Shown one piece after another: positions 54,801-64,000 of a DNA stretch of 64,000 nt. Source of the stretch: Trichuris trichiura (taxonomy: Eukaryota; Nematoda; Enoplea; Trichinellida; Trichuridae); NCBI GenBank assembly GCA_037903355.1, contig JBAJFE010000026.1:3844001-3908000 (forward strand), read 5' to 3'. The translations under genes were made by a program, and so were the position numbers. A model generated the notes under the pieces. It was not told where the DNA came from. It searched no databases and saw only the letters and a list, made by a program, of their open reading frames with translations. How positions within the stretch are numbered: position 1 is the stretch's first letter; every line of letters starts with the position of its first letter.

Positions 54801-57800
54801 TGGAGAGATACACTGTAAACAGGACGACGAAAAGGGAATAAAAAACGTTTGGCTTCCCTCGTACAGCCTTACGTTTCCTTTTGGTTCGGCGGCCAGGTGC
54901 AATTAGTACACTTTGCTCCCCATTGTTAGACCGCCGCTGGGGATGCCCCAAAAGAAAGTTGCTCTGATGCCAAACCAGCTTACGTGTGAGTCAACTTCAA
55001 GCAGCCAAAATTTGACCCCATTGGAAGCCACATTGGTTAGCCAGGCAGTCCACTGAAAGCTGGACCTGGTGTGTGACTAAGAAAAAGTCAGCCCTTATGA
55101 CGGCTCAAGGTCAGGCCAAAAGCTTCGCTATATTCGCCTTGTCGTGAATAAAGTTTTGCTTTGTGGCATCTTCGAACGAGAGAATACTCGGTAAAGGTTT
55201 CGTTTTGTACGACAGAAAATTCGCTAAAAAAATCTGTGAAGAATAAAAATTTATTCAGGGAAAAGAAAAACTCAGAGCTTTCAATTTCCGCCTGATCACT
55301 CGTCGGCCGTGAAGATGACAGATAAGGGATGATCCAAACCTCTGAAGTCTTCTTTTCTCTAAGTTTATTTCTTCGATTAAGCTGGAAAGTCACAACAGAA
55401 GTTGATAATATTAAAGCAACGAATCTTGGCCAGCAAATGGAAGGATTCATATTATAGCAGTATTAATAGTAAAGGCACGATAGAGTATACAGATGTGTAC
55501 TCTGCACATCTCGGAAGAAATTCATTCCGACGGTTCAGCTCTGTATGCTGACCGTCACCTCATTTGAGCAATAACTGCTGAAGCTATTCTGTGGTATGTT
55601 TCATCCTCATCAGTTACAAACACATTGTAACCACAAGTAATGAAAATGAACTACTCCGGCAAAATAGAATGCGTGTGATTTGCCACACTTGTCTCAATAA
55701 GCGATTTCCAAAGGTGTTCTAAACGGTCTTGTCCTGTTAGTAGTGCTAAGTCAAATAGTACCATTTTATTGAGTAAAATTACAGGGCTTCCGGAACTGCT
55801 TAGACCTTTTTTGATCATGCAAATGATAGGTCAGCCGGCCGCTGCGGTGCTGGCTGCCAACAAGTTGAGTAAATCAGACGTGATTGCGTGGAAGCACGTG
55901 CTAGTTGTACACGGGCATCTTGACGTCGGCATTGCACCTTCCGGTTAGTACTCTAACAGTACATTTTTTTGCCTGAACGACGCTTTAAAGGAAAAATAGG
56001 AAAACGAAATGGCTTGTGGTTAACAACTTTTGATAGTAACAAAAATGGGATATCCAGGATCGTGCATCTATAATCATTCATTCCCCCACTCTACTGTGGA
56101 TTCTTCGTAATGCTCAAGTTCAATTACGTCTTGGCGCTAATAAGCGTTCGTCCCTTCGCCAATAATCAGCCCGTTATGACGCACTTGCATGATACAGTGT
56201 TCTGCATTTAGATAAGCCTAAGTCTAAACATAAGGCTTACGTTTCGGTTTAAGCTCGTAAGAGCAGAATAGGATAGCCGAAAAAAGCCTACCAGCAAGGG
56301 GCGTGAACAGAGGAAGCGCCTCCTATTGGACTGAAAGTTTGCGGAGGGTTATGCTCCAAACAGTAAACAGACGTGAGCATCATGAAAGCTCACATTAGAG
56401 TGGAAAACTTGCTGACTAAAAATGCGCTTTCATGAACAAAAATTGTCTCACCAGATAGCTCCCTGTTGTGCTATAAGGCTCTGTCATAATTCCCAAAGCA
56501 TCAGAGCTTTCCACTTCATGTTCGGCGCTTGAATGGGTTAATTCAGGTAGCTTCAGAAAGTCACGAATTGAACAGCTTTCTACTGCGTTTTCGAAGTCTT
56601 CAACATCCTATAAACACAGACACTTTTCTCTATAATCCAGCAAACGAAACGATGCGCTAAATCTAATCTAAATACACGTAAAATGGTAACGCAGAAACTG
56701 TAATAATACACTAAGCTTGACCACTAGTTTCACACTGCATAGAAATATGGCAAAGTTCATTAAATGTATACACCACTGTCAGAGAGCAATACTGGACCCT
56801 GGGAGGCACTGACGAACTTTGGGAAGGCACGGGAACGTGAAGCATGATGGAAGTTTCTAGAGCGCTAGAGATGTCGAGAAGGGTTCTACACAATTGCGCT
56901 GGACGCCTAGGAGATTCAGGAACGCTGAGAAAAAAGGCGCGAAGTGGAAGTTGCTTTAACGGCAACTGTTCCACATACAGCTGCCACATTTTTAATGACT
57001 CAGTAGGTTGTATTCAGACATGTTAAAACTAAGCCACGTGCTCTGTTTGGTCACAAAGACAGTGAACTATATCAGAGGACCTGATCTAAACTATCGTCAA
57101 TTCAACCAACCGCTGGAAGATATGGATAATCAGTTTACTGATTTTCCATTTTACACATAAGTCTGCTGATTTTCAAGTCACAAAATGTTGGAAAGCTTTT
57201 TATTGCTTTGAGACAAGAAATAGTAATGGTTTTGGAGATGAAAGCTCAAAAACATAAATAAAAAAACAGACGAAAGTTGACACCGGGGTCTGTCTTTTGT
57301 TGCGCATATTACTGCACGATTAACTGAGCTTAATTTGAAATTACAAGGTAAAAAGAAACCCATAATTTAGTTTTACGATAATATCAAGTGCTTCATTACA
57401 AAAATAAGCTTTTTGGAAACCACAGTTCTCAAATGAAAATTTAGTTCATACTCCTAAAAACAAAGAGCTAAAGAATACTGCCAATGCTTACTCTCTGCTG
57501 TCATCTACCTGGAATTGTTGTCAAAAGAATTTTAAGACAGATTTTGTGAATTCTGTTTCATGATCTTTTGAACACTAGCTTGCGCTATTATTAGCAGCAT
57601 CATTCATTTTTGATGTTAGAAAGACAGAAGAAAGCCTGAAAATGGCACTAGAAAGGCAGTCGGATTCTACACTCAGCGCAAAGTATATTGGAGCGTGGAT
57701 GCTTGGTTTCTTATCACACTTTCCTGAACAGTTTAGAAACTTTAAAAGGTTCGCCTCAAGAAATATAAAGTGTTCAGTTTTACATATGTGTGAATTACTA

Positions 57801-58756
57801 CTTTTCTTCATGAGACCAACAAATCTTCTCAAAGAACAAGACCGACCAACACCTGCCATCTCTGATCGAACACGCTGTTCGAGTCAACCTGACGTGAAAC
57901 GCGCTGTCTCGACTTGGTGCAATACACAGCCTCCAGGATTCTACAAGGAAGGTCTGCGAAGGTGGAGACACCGTCTGCTGAAGTGATTAGAGGTTGACGG
58001 AAGATATATTGAAAAATAAGTTTGATATCATTGCAAAGAAAAATTTTTATTTCATTTTTTGAGGAACTTTTCGAACAATCTTCGTAGTCGTAGTTCGTAA
58101 AGGCTACCATTAAACTGGTATGGCAGAGGTGTGCAGCAAAATCAGCAGCAAAGACTTACTCCAAGGTAAATTCCCTCTGAGAAAAACTGAGGATACTTTC
58201 CAGGCTTTAAGCTACTTTTTTCTTTCCACATCTGCACTTCCGCTGAATCACGTTTACTTGGATCACAAAGGTCGACTGTTTCATAAGGCACGCTAGCACC
58301 ATCAAGAACCATTAGAGCCCACTGGGTCTTCTTTTTCGCCTGCAAACAGCTTGCTCATCAATTGTTTATCAATGCAACTGACAGAGAATAGAGAGGAAAA
58401 CACATCTTTCTCACACAGATGTTAACAGTCACAAGATTAGAGGAAAGGCAACAGTATCATTCACGTTTTTACACACCATACTGGAATACCAATACGACAA
58501 ACAATTTTTAAGTGAAGCAGGGCAACCGACCGGAGGCTTAAAGCTTAAAAACTGTTTACACTGCAACGTTAATTGATATGAGAAAACGGTACTCCATTAC
58601 AAGCTGCTTTTACTTAACGTCAAGTGACATCCGACGTCACTTTTTCAGCATCGATAGAAAAAAACGGCTAAGCCTAGATTGAGTAAGTAACCATGAAGTA
58701 ACCTCTAGACTTGGTGTAACCGATGAAACCACTACTCGAACAACGGAACTAGCCAT
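51863..58756 (-). CDS. SH3BGR-like thioredoxin-fold protein with acidic tail, five exons
   Basis: SH3BGR-family proteins have a small thioredoxin-like fold without catalytic cysteines and usually a glutamate-rich tail; they act mostly as adaptor or regulatory proteins in the cytoplasm. Coding exons on the minus strand: 58,756-58,703, 58,339-58,160, 56,607-56,452, 52,422-52,367 and 52,322-51,863. All joins keep frame and have GT..AG borders (the donor after exon 2 is GTAAGT). Total is 906 nt, or 301 residues. Exon 1 gives the first beta strand (VVRVVVSSVTPSLE). Exon 2 gives KKKTQWALMVLDGASVPYE and the loop KYPQFFSEGIYLG, where family members have PP or GKYP-QIF. Exon 3 begins DVEDFENAVESCSIRDFLKL, matching the family's final helix. 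Exon 5 is about 150 residues rich in Glu, Asp, Ser and Val, and is probably disordered. The 4-kb intron 3 holds a Merlin-like pseudogene, repeat R copy c and hairpin H7. Confidence 0.88.
52964..53523 (+). pseudogene. Merlin/ISXO2-like transposase pseudogene
   Basis: From ATG 52,964 the frame continues through a divergent N-terminal region to VVVDERTF (about 53,170), the place of the first catalytic Asp-Glu pair (VEIDE-S-x-F in relatives). A frameshift and two stops near 53,287-53,370 are followed by GYACLSSHGSTHLRVNYSAN (about 53,373-53,430) and FVNPQMK. This matches the Y...H...VN-x-S-x-x-FV block of the ISXO2/Merlin DDE domain. It lies within an SH3BGR-like gene intron, on the opposite strand. 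It is inactive. The copy at 31.0-31.7 kb is better preserved at the C terminus. Confidence 0.65.
54044..54130 (+). repeat. Dispersed repeat R, copy c
   Basis: Shares GCTATGTTAAA, AAACCTGCATTTTTC and GATGACTGGTG with the copies at 31,848 and 42,914. It ends about 110 bp before hairpin H7. Confidence 0.55.
54250..54470 (+). mobile_element. Hairpin insertion H7 with 10-bp target duplication
   Basis: TTTTTCCGTT flanks it (54,240-54,249 and 54,471-54,480). The leader has CTTGGTACGGGACCATATAT (54,264-54,283) and is followed by inverted arms (outer limits 54,282 and 54,469) that match over about 65 bp. Only the right side carries the ribozyme core. The matching part of the left arm is replaced by unrelated sequence (54,350-54,370). 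The unit lies in the 4-kb intron of the SH3BGR-like gene. Confidence 0.85.
54373..54408 (+). ncRNA. Hammerhead-ribozyme-like core in H7 (CTGATGA)
   Basis: This copy has the canonical first half CTGATGA (54,373-54,379), one extra C, stem II AGGTC/GACCT with a six-base loop, then GAAA (54,397-54,400) and GCTCCGGAG. It is the closest to a textbook hammerhead in the window and has no antisense partner in the other arm. Confidence 0.6.
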
Positions 58757-60110
58757 TGCGCCGTCTCAGGCGAACACCGCACAGTATGATTTGCAGGTAT
58801 TATTTCGCGAGCCAGTCAGTACTAATCAGCTTTCGACATGCGCTGGAAATTTCAAACTTTCTGTAAACGCATTGTTAGTTTAAAAAGTTTTTCTACTGAA
58901 GTCAGGATAATTTAAAATAGAACTATCGCATGATTTCACTTTAAAATATGGCAGTTTCTTAATCTGGCACAAGTGTATCAAATAGAAAACCACGTACGAC
59001 CCGATGGATCCGTTCTTTCTGAACAACCTTTTTGTGTTTTTCCTCTGTTTGCTGCAAACTACACGGTAGTCCATAAAACAATCGGGTTTGTTCTACTCCA
59101 AAGTATATATAGTAGGACAAGCATCTGCGCGTAGTACTTTGCCGTTCATGTCGCAGTTTTGTTTCCTTTTATTTTCTGCTGTCGCAAATTCAATTTTTTG
59201 TTCCTTCTAGACATGGAGAGAATGCTCCCTCGGGTTATCCCTTAATCGCAGCTATTGGCAGACTCGGAATGCACCAAGCATATGGCTACCCAGTTGGGCT
59301 CTTGCTAACGCATTTCATCTGCGCATCGACGCTTTCCTTTTCGTGGAAAAAGCGCATTTTGTTTCTACGGCATTTGTAATGATTGTGCAAAAGGCATCGT
59401 AAAGCAAAAGGTTGGTCGTCAGGCTCTGACAGACAAAATATGCCACCTCAAGCATTTTTGCTTGTTCTACCTCATAGCCTGCGCTGACTCACGAACGCTG
59501 CTTCTATGAAAGGGGTGATGCAGTAATTAAGTTCATGGTTTGCTCTATCTTAGCACTGAGCTCGCTTAGCCTGATCAAAGAGCATTTTTGGTTCTGCTTA
59601 TCTGTAGATATCGTTTGTGATGGTGCCTTCACTGCAGCTTCATTTTAATACTTTTTGGTCGGTTTCATTTTTCAGCTTACACGGAAAGAACAAGTAGCGG
59701 TAACCGACCGAACGACAAATTCCACCAACCAGCTCACACGAATTTGCCAGCACTTTAGGCGCTGGAGTGACGGTCGGTACGAAACACTAGGCGATGCGTT
59801 TAATTTCTGCAGTGTCAAAAGCAAAGTACCGCGCCGTAATACCGCATATGTACTTTTTCAGTGTTGTAGTTTGTACGTGTTGTCGTTTATCATTTAGTTG
59901 TAGTGAACTTTGGAAGTCAAGTAGCATGAACGGAATGGTATAATGGCTAATGTCCAAGATTCCGTTGCTCTTGGCAACTTGAGCCGGACCGGGAACTCAG
60001 TTGAACCCTTCAGTACCTGTTTCACAAGGACATGGCTCCACCAGTTCTCTTAAGCGGGACAGAAAATTTTGCCCTTAACTATCGAGAGCGATTTTAAAAT
60101 TCTCGGCATT
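58757..60110. other. Upstream flank of the SH3BGR-like gene
   Basis: Presumed promoter side of the SH3BGR-like gene. Only short frames, and no core promoter element that I would defend. Confidence 0.4.
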
Positions 60111-60212
60111 CCTTGTAACGGGCATGTGTTTCATGTTTGGTAGATCTTCTACTACTTTTCTCCTTTTCCTGTAAAAGATCTACCAAACATGAAATACATG
60201 CTCATTACAAGG
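60111..60212. repeat. Inverted repeat with about 42-bp arms
   Basis: CCTTGTAACGGGCATGTGTT...GGTAGATCTT is inverted at 60,172-60,212 with a few mismatches around a short pyrimidine-rich centre. A single-arm relative lies at 23,967-24,020 (CCGGCATGTGCTTCATGTTT). It is another small foldback element, with no visible target duplication. Confidence 0.65.
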
Positions 60213-60353
60213 CGCCCCATGTTTCAGCGCATTCTAAGTTCCATTAACCATAACTGCTTTGAGAGAACTTACTACAGAGGTGAAGATTACATTCAGGTTT
60301 CCGCTGCTGTCCCGTTGGTCATTGTGCAAGGAATTGATAATGATATCAGCTGT

Positions 60354-60606
60354 TTTGTAAATGTAACTTCTTGGTACGGGACCGTATAGTTTCATGTCGA
60401 GTTTCTTTTACGGAAAGTTTGTCCCGTTGACAATATTTTTATTCCGGAGCTTTCGGGTCAAACGAGACCCGTCTTCAGCGGTATTAATATAAAGCAATGA
60501 AGTAACGAAAATTCTTCGAATTCGGGCTTTCGGGTCTCGTTTGAACCGAAAGCTCCGGAATAAAAATATTGTCAACGGGACAAACTTTCCGTAAAAGAAA
60601 CTCGAC
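60354..60606 (+). mobile_element. Hairpin insertion H8 with 14-bp target duplication
   Basis: ATGATATCAGCTGT lies exactly on both sides (60,340-60,353 and 60,607-60,620). The leader has CTTCTTGGTACGGGACCGTA (60,368-60,387) and is followed by arms of about 75 bp (outer limits 60,393 and 60,609) around a spacer of about 50 bp. The left arm tip on the minus strand carries CTGAAGA, extra C, stem GGGTC/GACCC, GAAAGCTCCGG (60,444-60,480). The right arm keeps only the GAAAGCTCCGG half. Confidence 0.88.
60444..60480 (-). ncRNA. Hammerhead-ribozyme-like core in H8
   Basis: Minus strand: CTGAAGA, one extra C, five-pair stem II (GGGTC/GACCC), GAAA, GCTCCGGAA. Compared with H2, the last stem pair is G-C instead of G-T. 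Confidence 0.55.
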
Positions 60607-60873
60607 ATGATATCAGCTGTCTCGTCTACTATGCGTTCGCCTTTGAGAGCCCGTTTAATTAGCTCCTGTCCAATGGTGATCAAGCGAAAGTGCCTGTCAT
60701 AGTGCTAACTAGCAATATATGTCCCGGAGTGTGAAGGTTACTTCTAGTCGGTATACTATTTTCTACAGTTTCAAGGAAAATTAGTTCAAGAGACCATGAT
60801 AGTGACTCCATCGGATGAACCAAAAGCATTGCATTGCATCTCTTCAGGTCGAGCTACATTCTGTTAGCATCCT

Positions 60874-61408
60874 CTAAGTTAGTTCCTTGTAAACCACTTC
60901 CTTCTTTCGAGCTGTGATCGTTCCAACGGTTCGAACTTTTCCATGCTGCTGAAAGTAAGTTTTCGGCAAGCCATTGGCTACTCCGACCTGCTGGAGTTGT
61001 CTCCACTTCAGCGAACGCTTCAAATTCGAGATCAGTTTTGATTGATCAGATTGACTGGCCAAATAATCGTTTGGGTGCTTTCTTTTGTGGCGTACTTGTA
61101 GGCCAGGGTAGCTTAGCAAAGCAAGCGTTGCATTGAGGGCAATGAAACGCTTGCTGCATTTCTATAGGACCATTGGCATAGTCAGGAGCGCTCTTTCCAT
61201 TTCTCGATGCAAAATTCTCTATACGTGATGAAATGTCATCGCGCTGCACGAGTGACCGGTCGTTCAGGTGAAGGTCACTAATGCCAGGCTCATCGTGCTC
61301 AGAAACATTTTCATTACTGTTATTTACGATACGCGTTATGGGAACATTGCCCATGATGTTTTCAAAGTTTTGTTCGGCTATGCTGACCACTTGGTGAACG
61401 TTATGCAC
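60874..61408 (-). pseudogene. C2H2 zinc-finger region, probably from a non-LTR retrotransposon
   Basis: The first minus-strand frame (61,408-61,046) holds an acidic, low-complexity region and then FHCPQCNACFA. The second frame (61,119-60,874) continues with LQVRHKRKHPNDYL. Together, across a frameshift near 61,100, they give a C-x2-C-x12-H-x4-H zinc finger followed by a basic stretch (LKRSLKWRQLQQ). A zinc finger followed by such a segment is seen at the N terminus of R2-like non-LTR retrotransposon proteins. It could equally be the exon of a zinc-finger gene with an intron or sequencing error. No reverse transcriptase follows. Confidence 0.4.
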
Positions 61409-62506
61409 TTTGCGTTCATGTCCTTAGTTGTTAAGATTTTCGAACTGCGCAGTGCTTTGGTTTAGTTTTACGCTGACTGATGGAATGACTCTTAATAAAT
61501 GATGACCAGTAGTAGTAGTTAGCCATGCTGCGGACTGCCCGGATCGACTGAATGCATGTATTACATTGAAATACCAGTGCTTTGGAATGCATTTAGGCAT
61601 CGTTTACCTTACGGACTGCCTTCAACGCTGAAAAGGGACAATGAAAGTAGAGAAAATGCTCAAGATAATCCGCAGTCATAAATTTGTCTTTTCGGTCTCG
61701 ACTACCCTGATGGAAGCACTATTTGAGGGGCTAGTTTCTTGAGCTCTCTAATACGTATGAGTATTGAGTCGATATTTCAATGGGAACGGGATTCCTTGCA
61801 ACCACCATGCAAAGCGTGATTCCATCTCAGGATCACCAGCGCATTTCAGTTCAGCTAGAAGAGAATCGGCGAACGGGAAACGTATTGCAGTCGCCTGATA
61901 AGTTCATGGCACAGTAAGTACAAAAAAGAACAGTGATTAGGGCAAAGGAAGCAGCAGCAATGGGATATAGGAAACGTTAAATAAAAACAAAAATACAGAA
62001 ATACGCACATTGTTCGTAGAAGAGTTGAAGTGCAGTGGAATCGTGGTAAAACCTGACCATTCGCAACGAAAGTACACCAGCATTTCAGCGGTTTGCCATC
62101 GTTATTCTATGTGGTTGATTGAGTTTGCGACTGGCTGCATGTACGCAGCATTCCTTAAGACTATCTTAAGACAAGTCGCTCGCCTGAGCAAGAAAACAAA
62201 ATACACAATTCGGAGTGAATATTTGCCACTATTGAATCCATCATAAGTAATGGCGCCTCTTTATTACTTCCTCTAGAACATTGTGGTTCCTGTGTAAGCA
62301 CATGGGGAGGTACGAACAGTTACTATATCGGGAGGCTCAGCACAAAGGTAAAGTTGTTCTTTATCTTCCAAGAATGTCCCTTTGTTAGATTGGTTATACT
62401 TAAGCGCTTTAAGTCTAACGCATAAATATTTAATGTTCATAATTCTGATATAAGGATCATAGTTCACCAAAATCTATTCGAGGTGTTAATTCCTTTTCCA
62501 GACAGC
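61409..62506. other. No recognised feature
   Basis: Short frames only; nothing supported. Confidence 0.35.
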
Positions 62507-62794
62507 TCATTCATAAATAAAATGCTCTTCAGCAAACAGCAACTTAATGCAGCGCATCACCTCGTCTAGATTGTAGTAAAGATAGTCTGTAGCGAGTCTT
62601 TGCCAAGTTTCCTTGCCCCTTTGATGCTCTTTTGCCAATGACGTAGTGAGCTTAGATTTGACTAGCTTTAGCATGGTTTCACAACCAGAAGAGATTGATC
62701 TACGCAGTTTTTGAAGCTCTGAGTCTTTGCTTTCATGGTTGGTCACTTTCTTCAATTGCTCGATTTGTTGCTTTTTGTCTGGCTTGTTTGTCTG
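62507..62794 (-). CDS. Putative terminal exon, unknown charged helical protein
   Basis: On the minus strand an AG at 62,796-62,795 opens a frame of 96 codons that ends at 62,507. The peptide is mostly helical and charged (KKQQIEQLKKVTNHESKDSE, then CETMLKLVKSKLTTSLAKE, and a C terminus near CIKLLFAEEHFIYE). Its regular heptad-like spacing, lack of low-complexity sequence and good acceptor suggest a real last exon. I do not recognise the family, and the upstream exons would lie beyond 62,800 or outside the window. Confidence 0.4.
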   Translation of the reverse strand, partial: QTNKPDKKQQIEQLKKVTNHESKDSELQKLRRSISSGCETMLKLVKSKLTTSLAKEHQRGKETWQRLATDYLYYNLDEVMRCIKLLFAEEHFIYE

Positions 62795-62796
62795 CT

Positions 62797-64000
62797 GCGC
62801 CTGATCAGGATAGGAATGTGCTATAAAAAAGGGTGTTGAAATGCTTCAGGTCATTCTTCATTATTTAACAAAGGGAAGAAGAATGTTGACGCTAGATTTC
62901 GGAATAGATTAGCTGTTGATCCATTTACTGCACTGTGGAGTGTTAAATGGCAGAAATTACACAAACTCTCAGGTCTATGTTATTTTGAAACTTCAAAGAA
63001 TTGAGCAGAGGTTCAAGAATAGGAGGTCGCTAATGCGAACAGTTTTAAAATTACACAATAACAAAGATGGTACATTGATAAATATTGGATGGCGTACGGA
63101 CATTGTAAACGTGGTTTTATTTGCAAAACTGATGTGGCTTTATAGCTTTAGAATGCCTAATTCTTGATAGTACTGAACATTGATTCAATCAGTGCAATGA
63201 ACTTGAAATCGAACTTTAAAACAAACATAGTTAATTATTAAAAATAAGCAGCAGGAGCATAAAGAAGCTCTAGGGATTATTGCCTTATTTGCTCACGACG
63301 TGAATGGTCGGTTCTGTGCTCTGGTCCCCAGTTGCCTGTTCAATCGCGGCTTATTAGTGAGACCTCTCCAACATCTCGCTGCGTGTGAATATTTTGCCCT
63401 TACTAGCTCCCTTACTTCTTCTTAAACTTGCTCTTCCAATTGCCTTGTATTGGTGTTCCAGTATGGAACATGGAAGTTGTAAAGGTTCGATCTCTTTGAA
63501 CATTCTTTTACACTCAGAAACAAATACAAGTCACAGTATTTTTGGAAAAAATTGGGTTTCTGTACGCGTTGTTGTAGTTAATTTGAACTTGGAAGCCGTG
63601 CAGTCAAGTCTCTTTAAACGGTGAAGCTTAAAGTATATGAAAGCAGGGACAACGTGATAGGGTAAGCAGACTCTCGATTATAACAAAAATTCTGACTTCA
63701 CAGCTGCCCTTTGGCAATTATTGTTGTTATCATCGAAGTCCTACTGTTCAAGATGCCTGGCTGAACTGTTCTCATAGACGAGTTAGACGTTGTCTGCAGC
63801 CCCAATTGATGCTCATGGCATTAGTCGCAGCTGACTTTGTCACAACAGCGTACCAGTTCATTCTGTGTGTGATTCGCAATGAATGACTTTAACTTTTGGG
63901 TGTCGCTAATTTGTCTTCCAGCGAGAATTAGTTCTAGGTGGTTTTTACTGGTCAACTTTACTTCTAAGTTTATGAAATAAAGTTTCGAGCCATCAATCAT
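62797..64000. other. No recognised feature
   Basis: Two plus-strand frames of about 80 codons (62,916-63,167 and 63,385-63,624) show no domain. The region may be intron of the putative gene ending at 62,507. Confidence 0.35.

Noticed and set aside
57829..58110. A 93-codon minus frame next to SH3BGR-like exon 2
   Set aside because: It has no family similarity, and including it would break the established exon 2 to exon 3 join (58,160 to 56,607), which is already in phase.
23216..60606. CRISPR-like or phage-type repeat arrays
   Set aside because: The repeated units are scattered, inverted in pairs and flanked by target duplications. There are no regularly spaced direct repeats, and the genes are eukaryotic.

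Overview
This window looks like repeat-rich nuclear DNA from an invertebrate animal. Genes are split by spliceosomal introns, several only 45-60 bp long (GT..AG), exons are short, and most of the sequence is decayed transposable elements. The short introns, the gene set and the element mix fit a nematode, perhaps a Trichuris-like clade I worm. That assignment is inference and not secure. No bacterial operons, CRISPR arrays, rRNA or tRNA genes were seen.

Four host genes can be reconstructed. (1) A plus-strand membrane protein with three reduced EGF-like repeats, one membrane segment and a PPxY tail (17,828-18,556); a decayed copy of its last part lies at 21,713-21,901. (2) A minus-strand mitochondrial ribosomal protein mL37 (MRPL37) gene in about nine exons (28,398 down to about 21,259); its last exon reads into a Tigger transposon. 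(3) A plus-strand p75 neurotrophin-receptor-like (TNFRSF16-like) gene with four cysteine-rich domains, a membrane segment and a death domain (44,866-46,277, signal-peptide exon not found). (4) A minus-strand SH3BGR-like gene in five exons with a long acidic tail (58,756 down to 51,863). A possible terminal exon of an unknown coiled-coil gene lies at 62,507-62,794.

Mobile DNA makes up much of the rest. There is a young LTR element with gag and a damaged protease but no reverse transcriptase (4,907-8,261), a Tigger1-like pseudogene (10,970-12,310), a non-autonomous hAT element (14,303-15,265), a rearranged Tigger locus (19,158-21,351), a small terminal-inverted-repeat element (22,958-23,146), two Merlin/ISXO2-like transposase pseudogenes (about 31.0-31.7 kb and 53.0-53.5 kb), a hAT-type transposase remnant (41.4-41.6 kb) and several Penelope-like element (PLE) fragments (17.0, 24.3-25.4, 29.3, 47.3-48.8 and 49.0 kb).

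The most striking content is a family of short hairpin-forming insertions (about 205-320 bp) at 13.6, 23.2, 39.0, 48.2, 54.3 and 60.4 kb, each flanked by a 9-14 bp direct repeat. Most have a shared leader followed by two long inverted arms. The arms of several carry a hammerhead-ribozyme-like core (CTGAnGA ... GAAA) whose stem II differs between copies with compensating changes. The same core occurs in PLE-associated sequence at 16.5 and 48.8-48.9 kb. This suggests small, recently mobile, PLE-derived retroelements carrying ribozymes.
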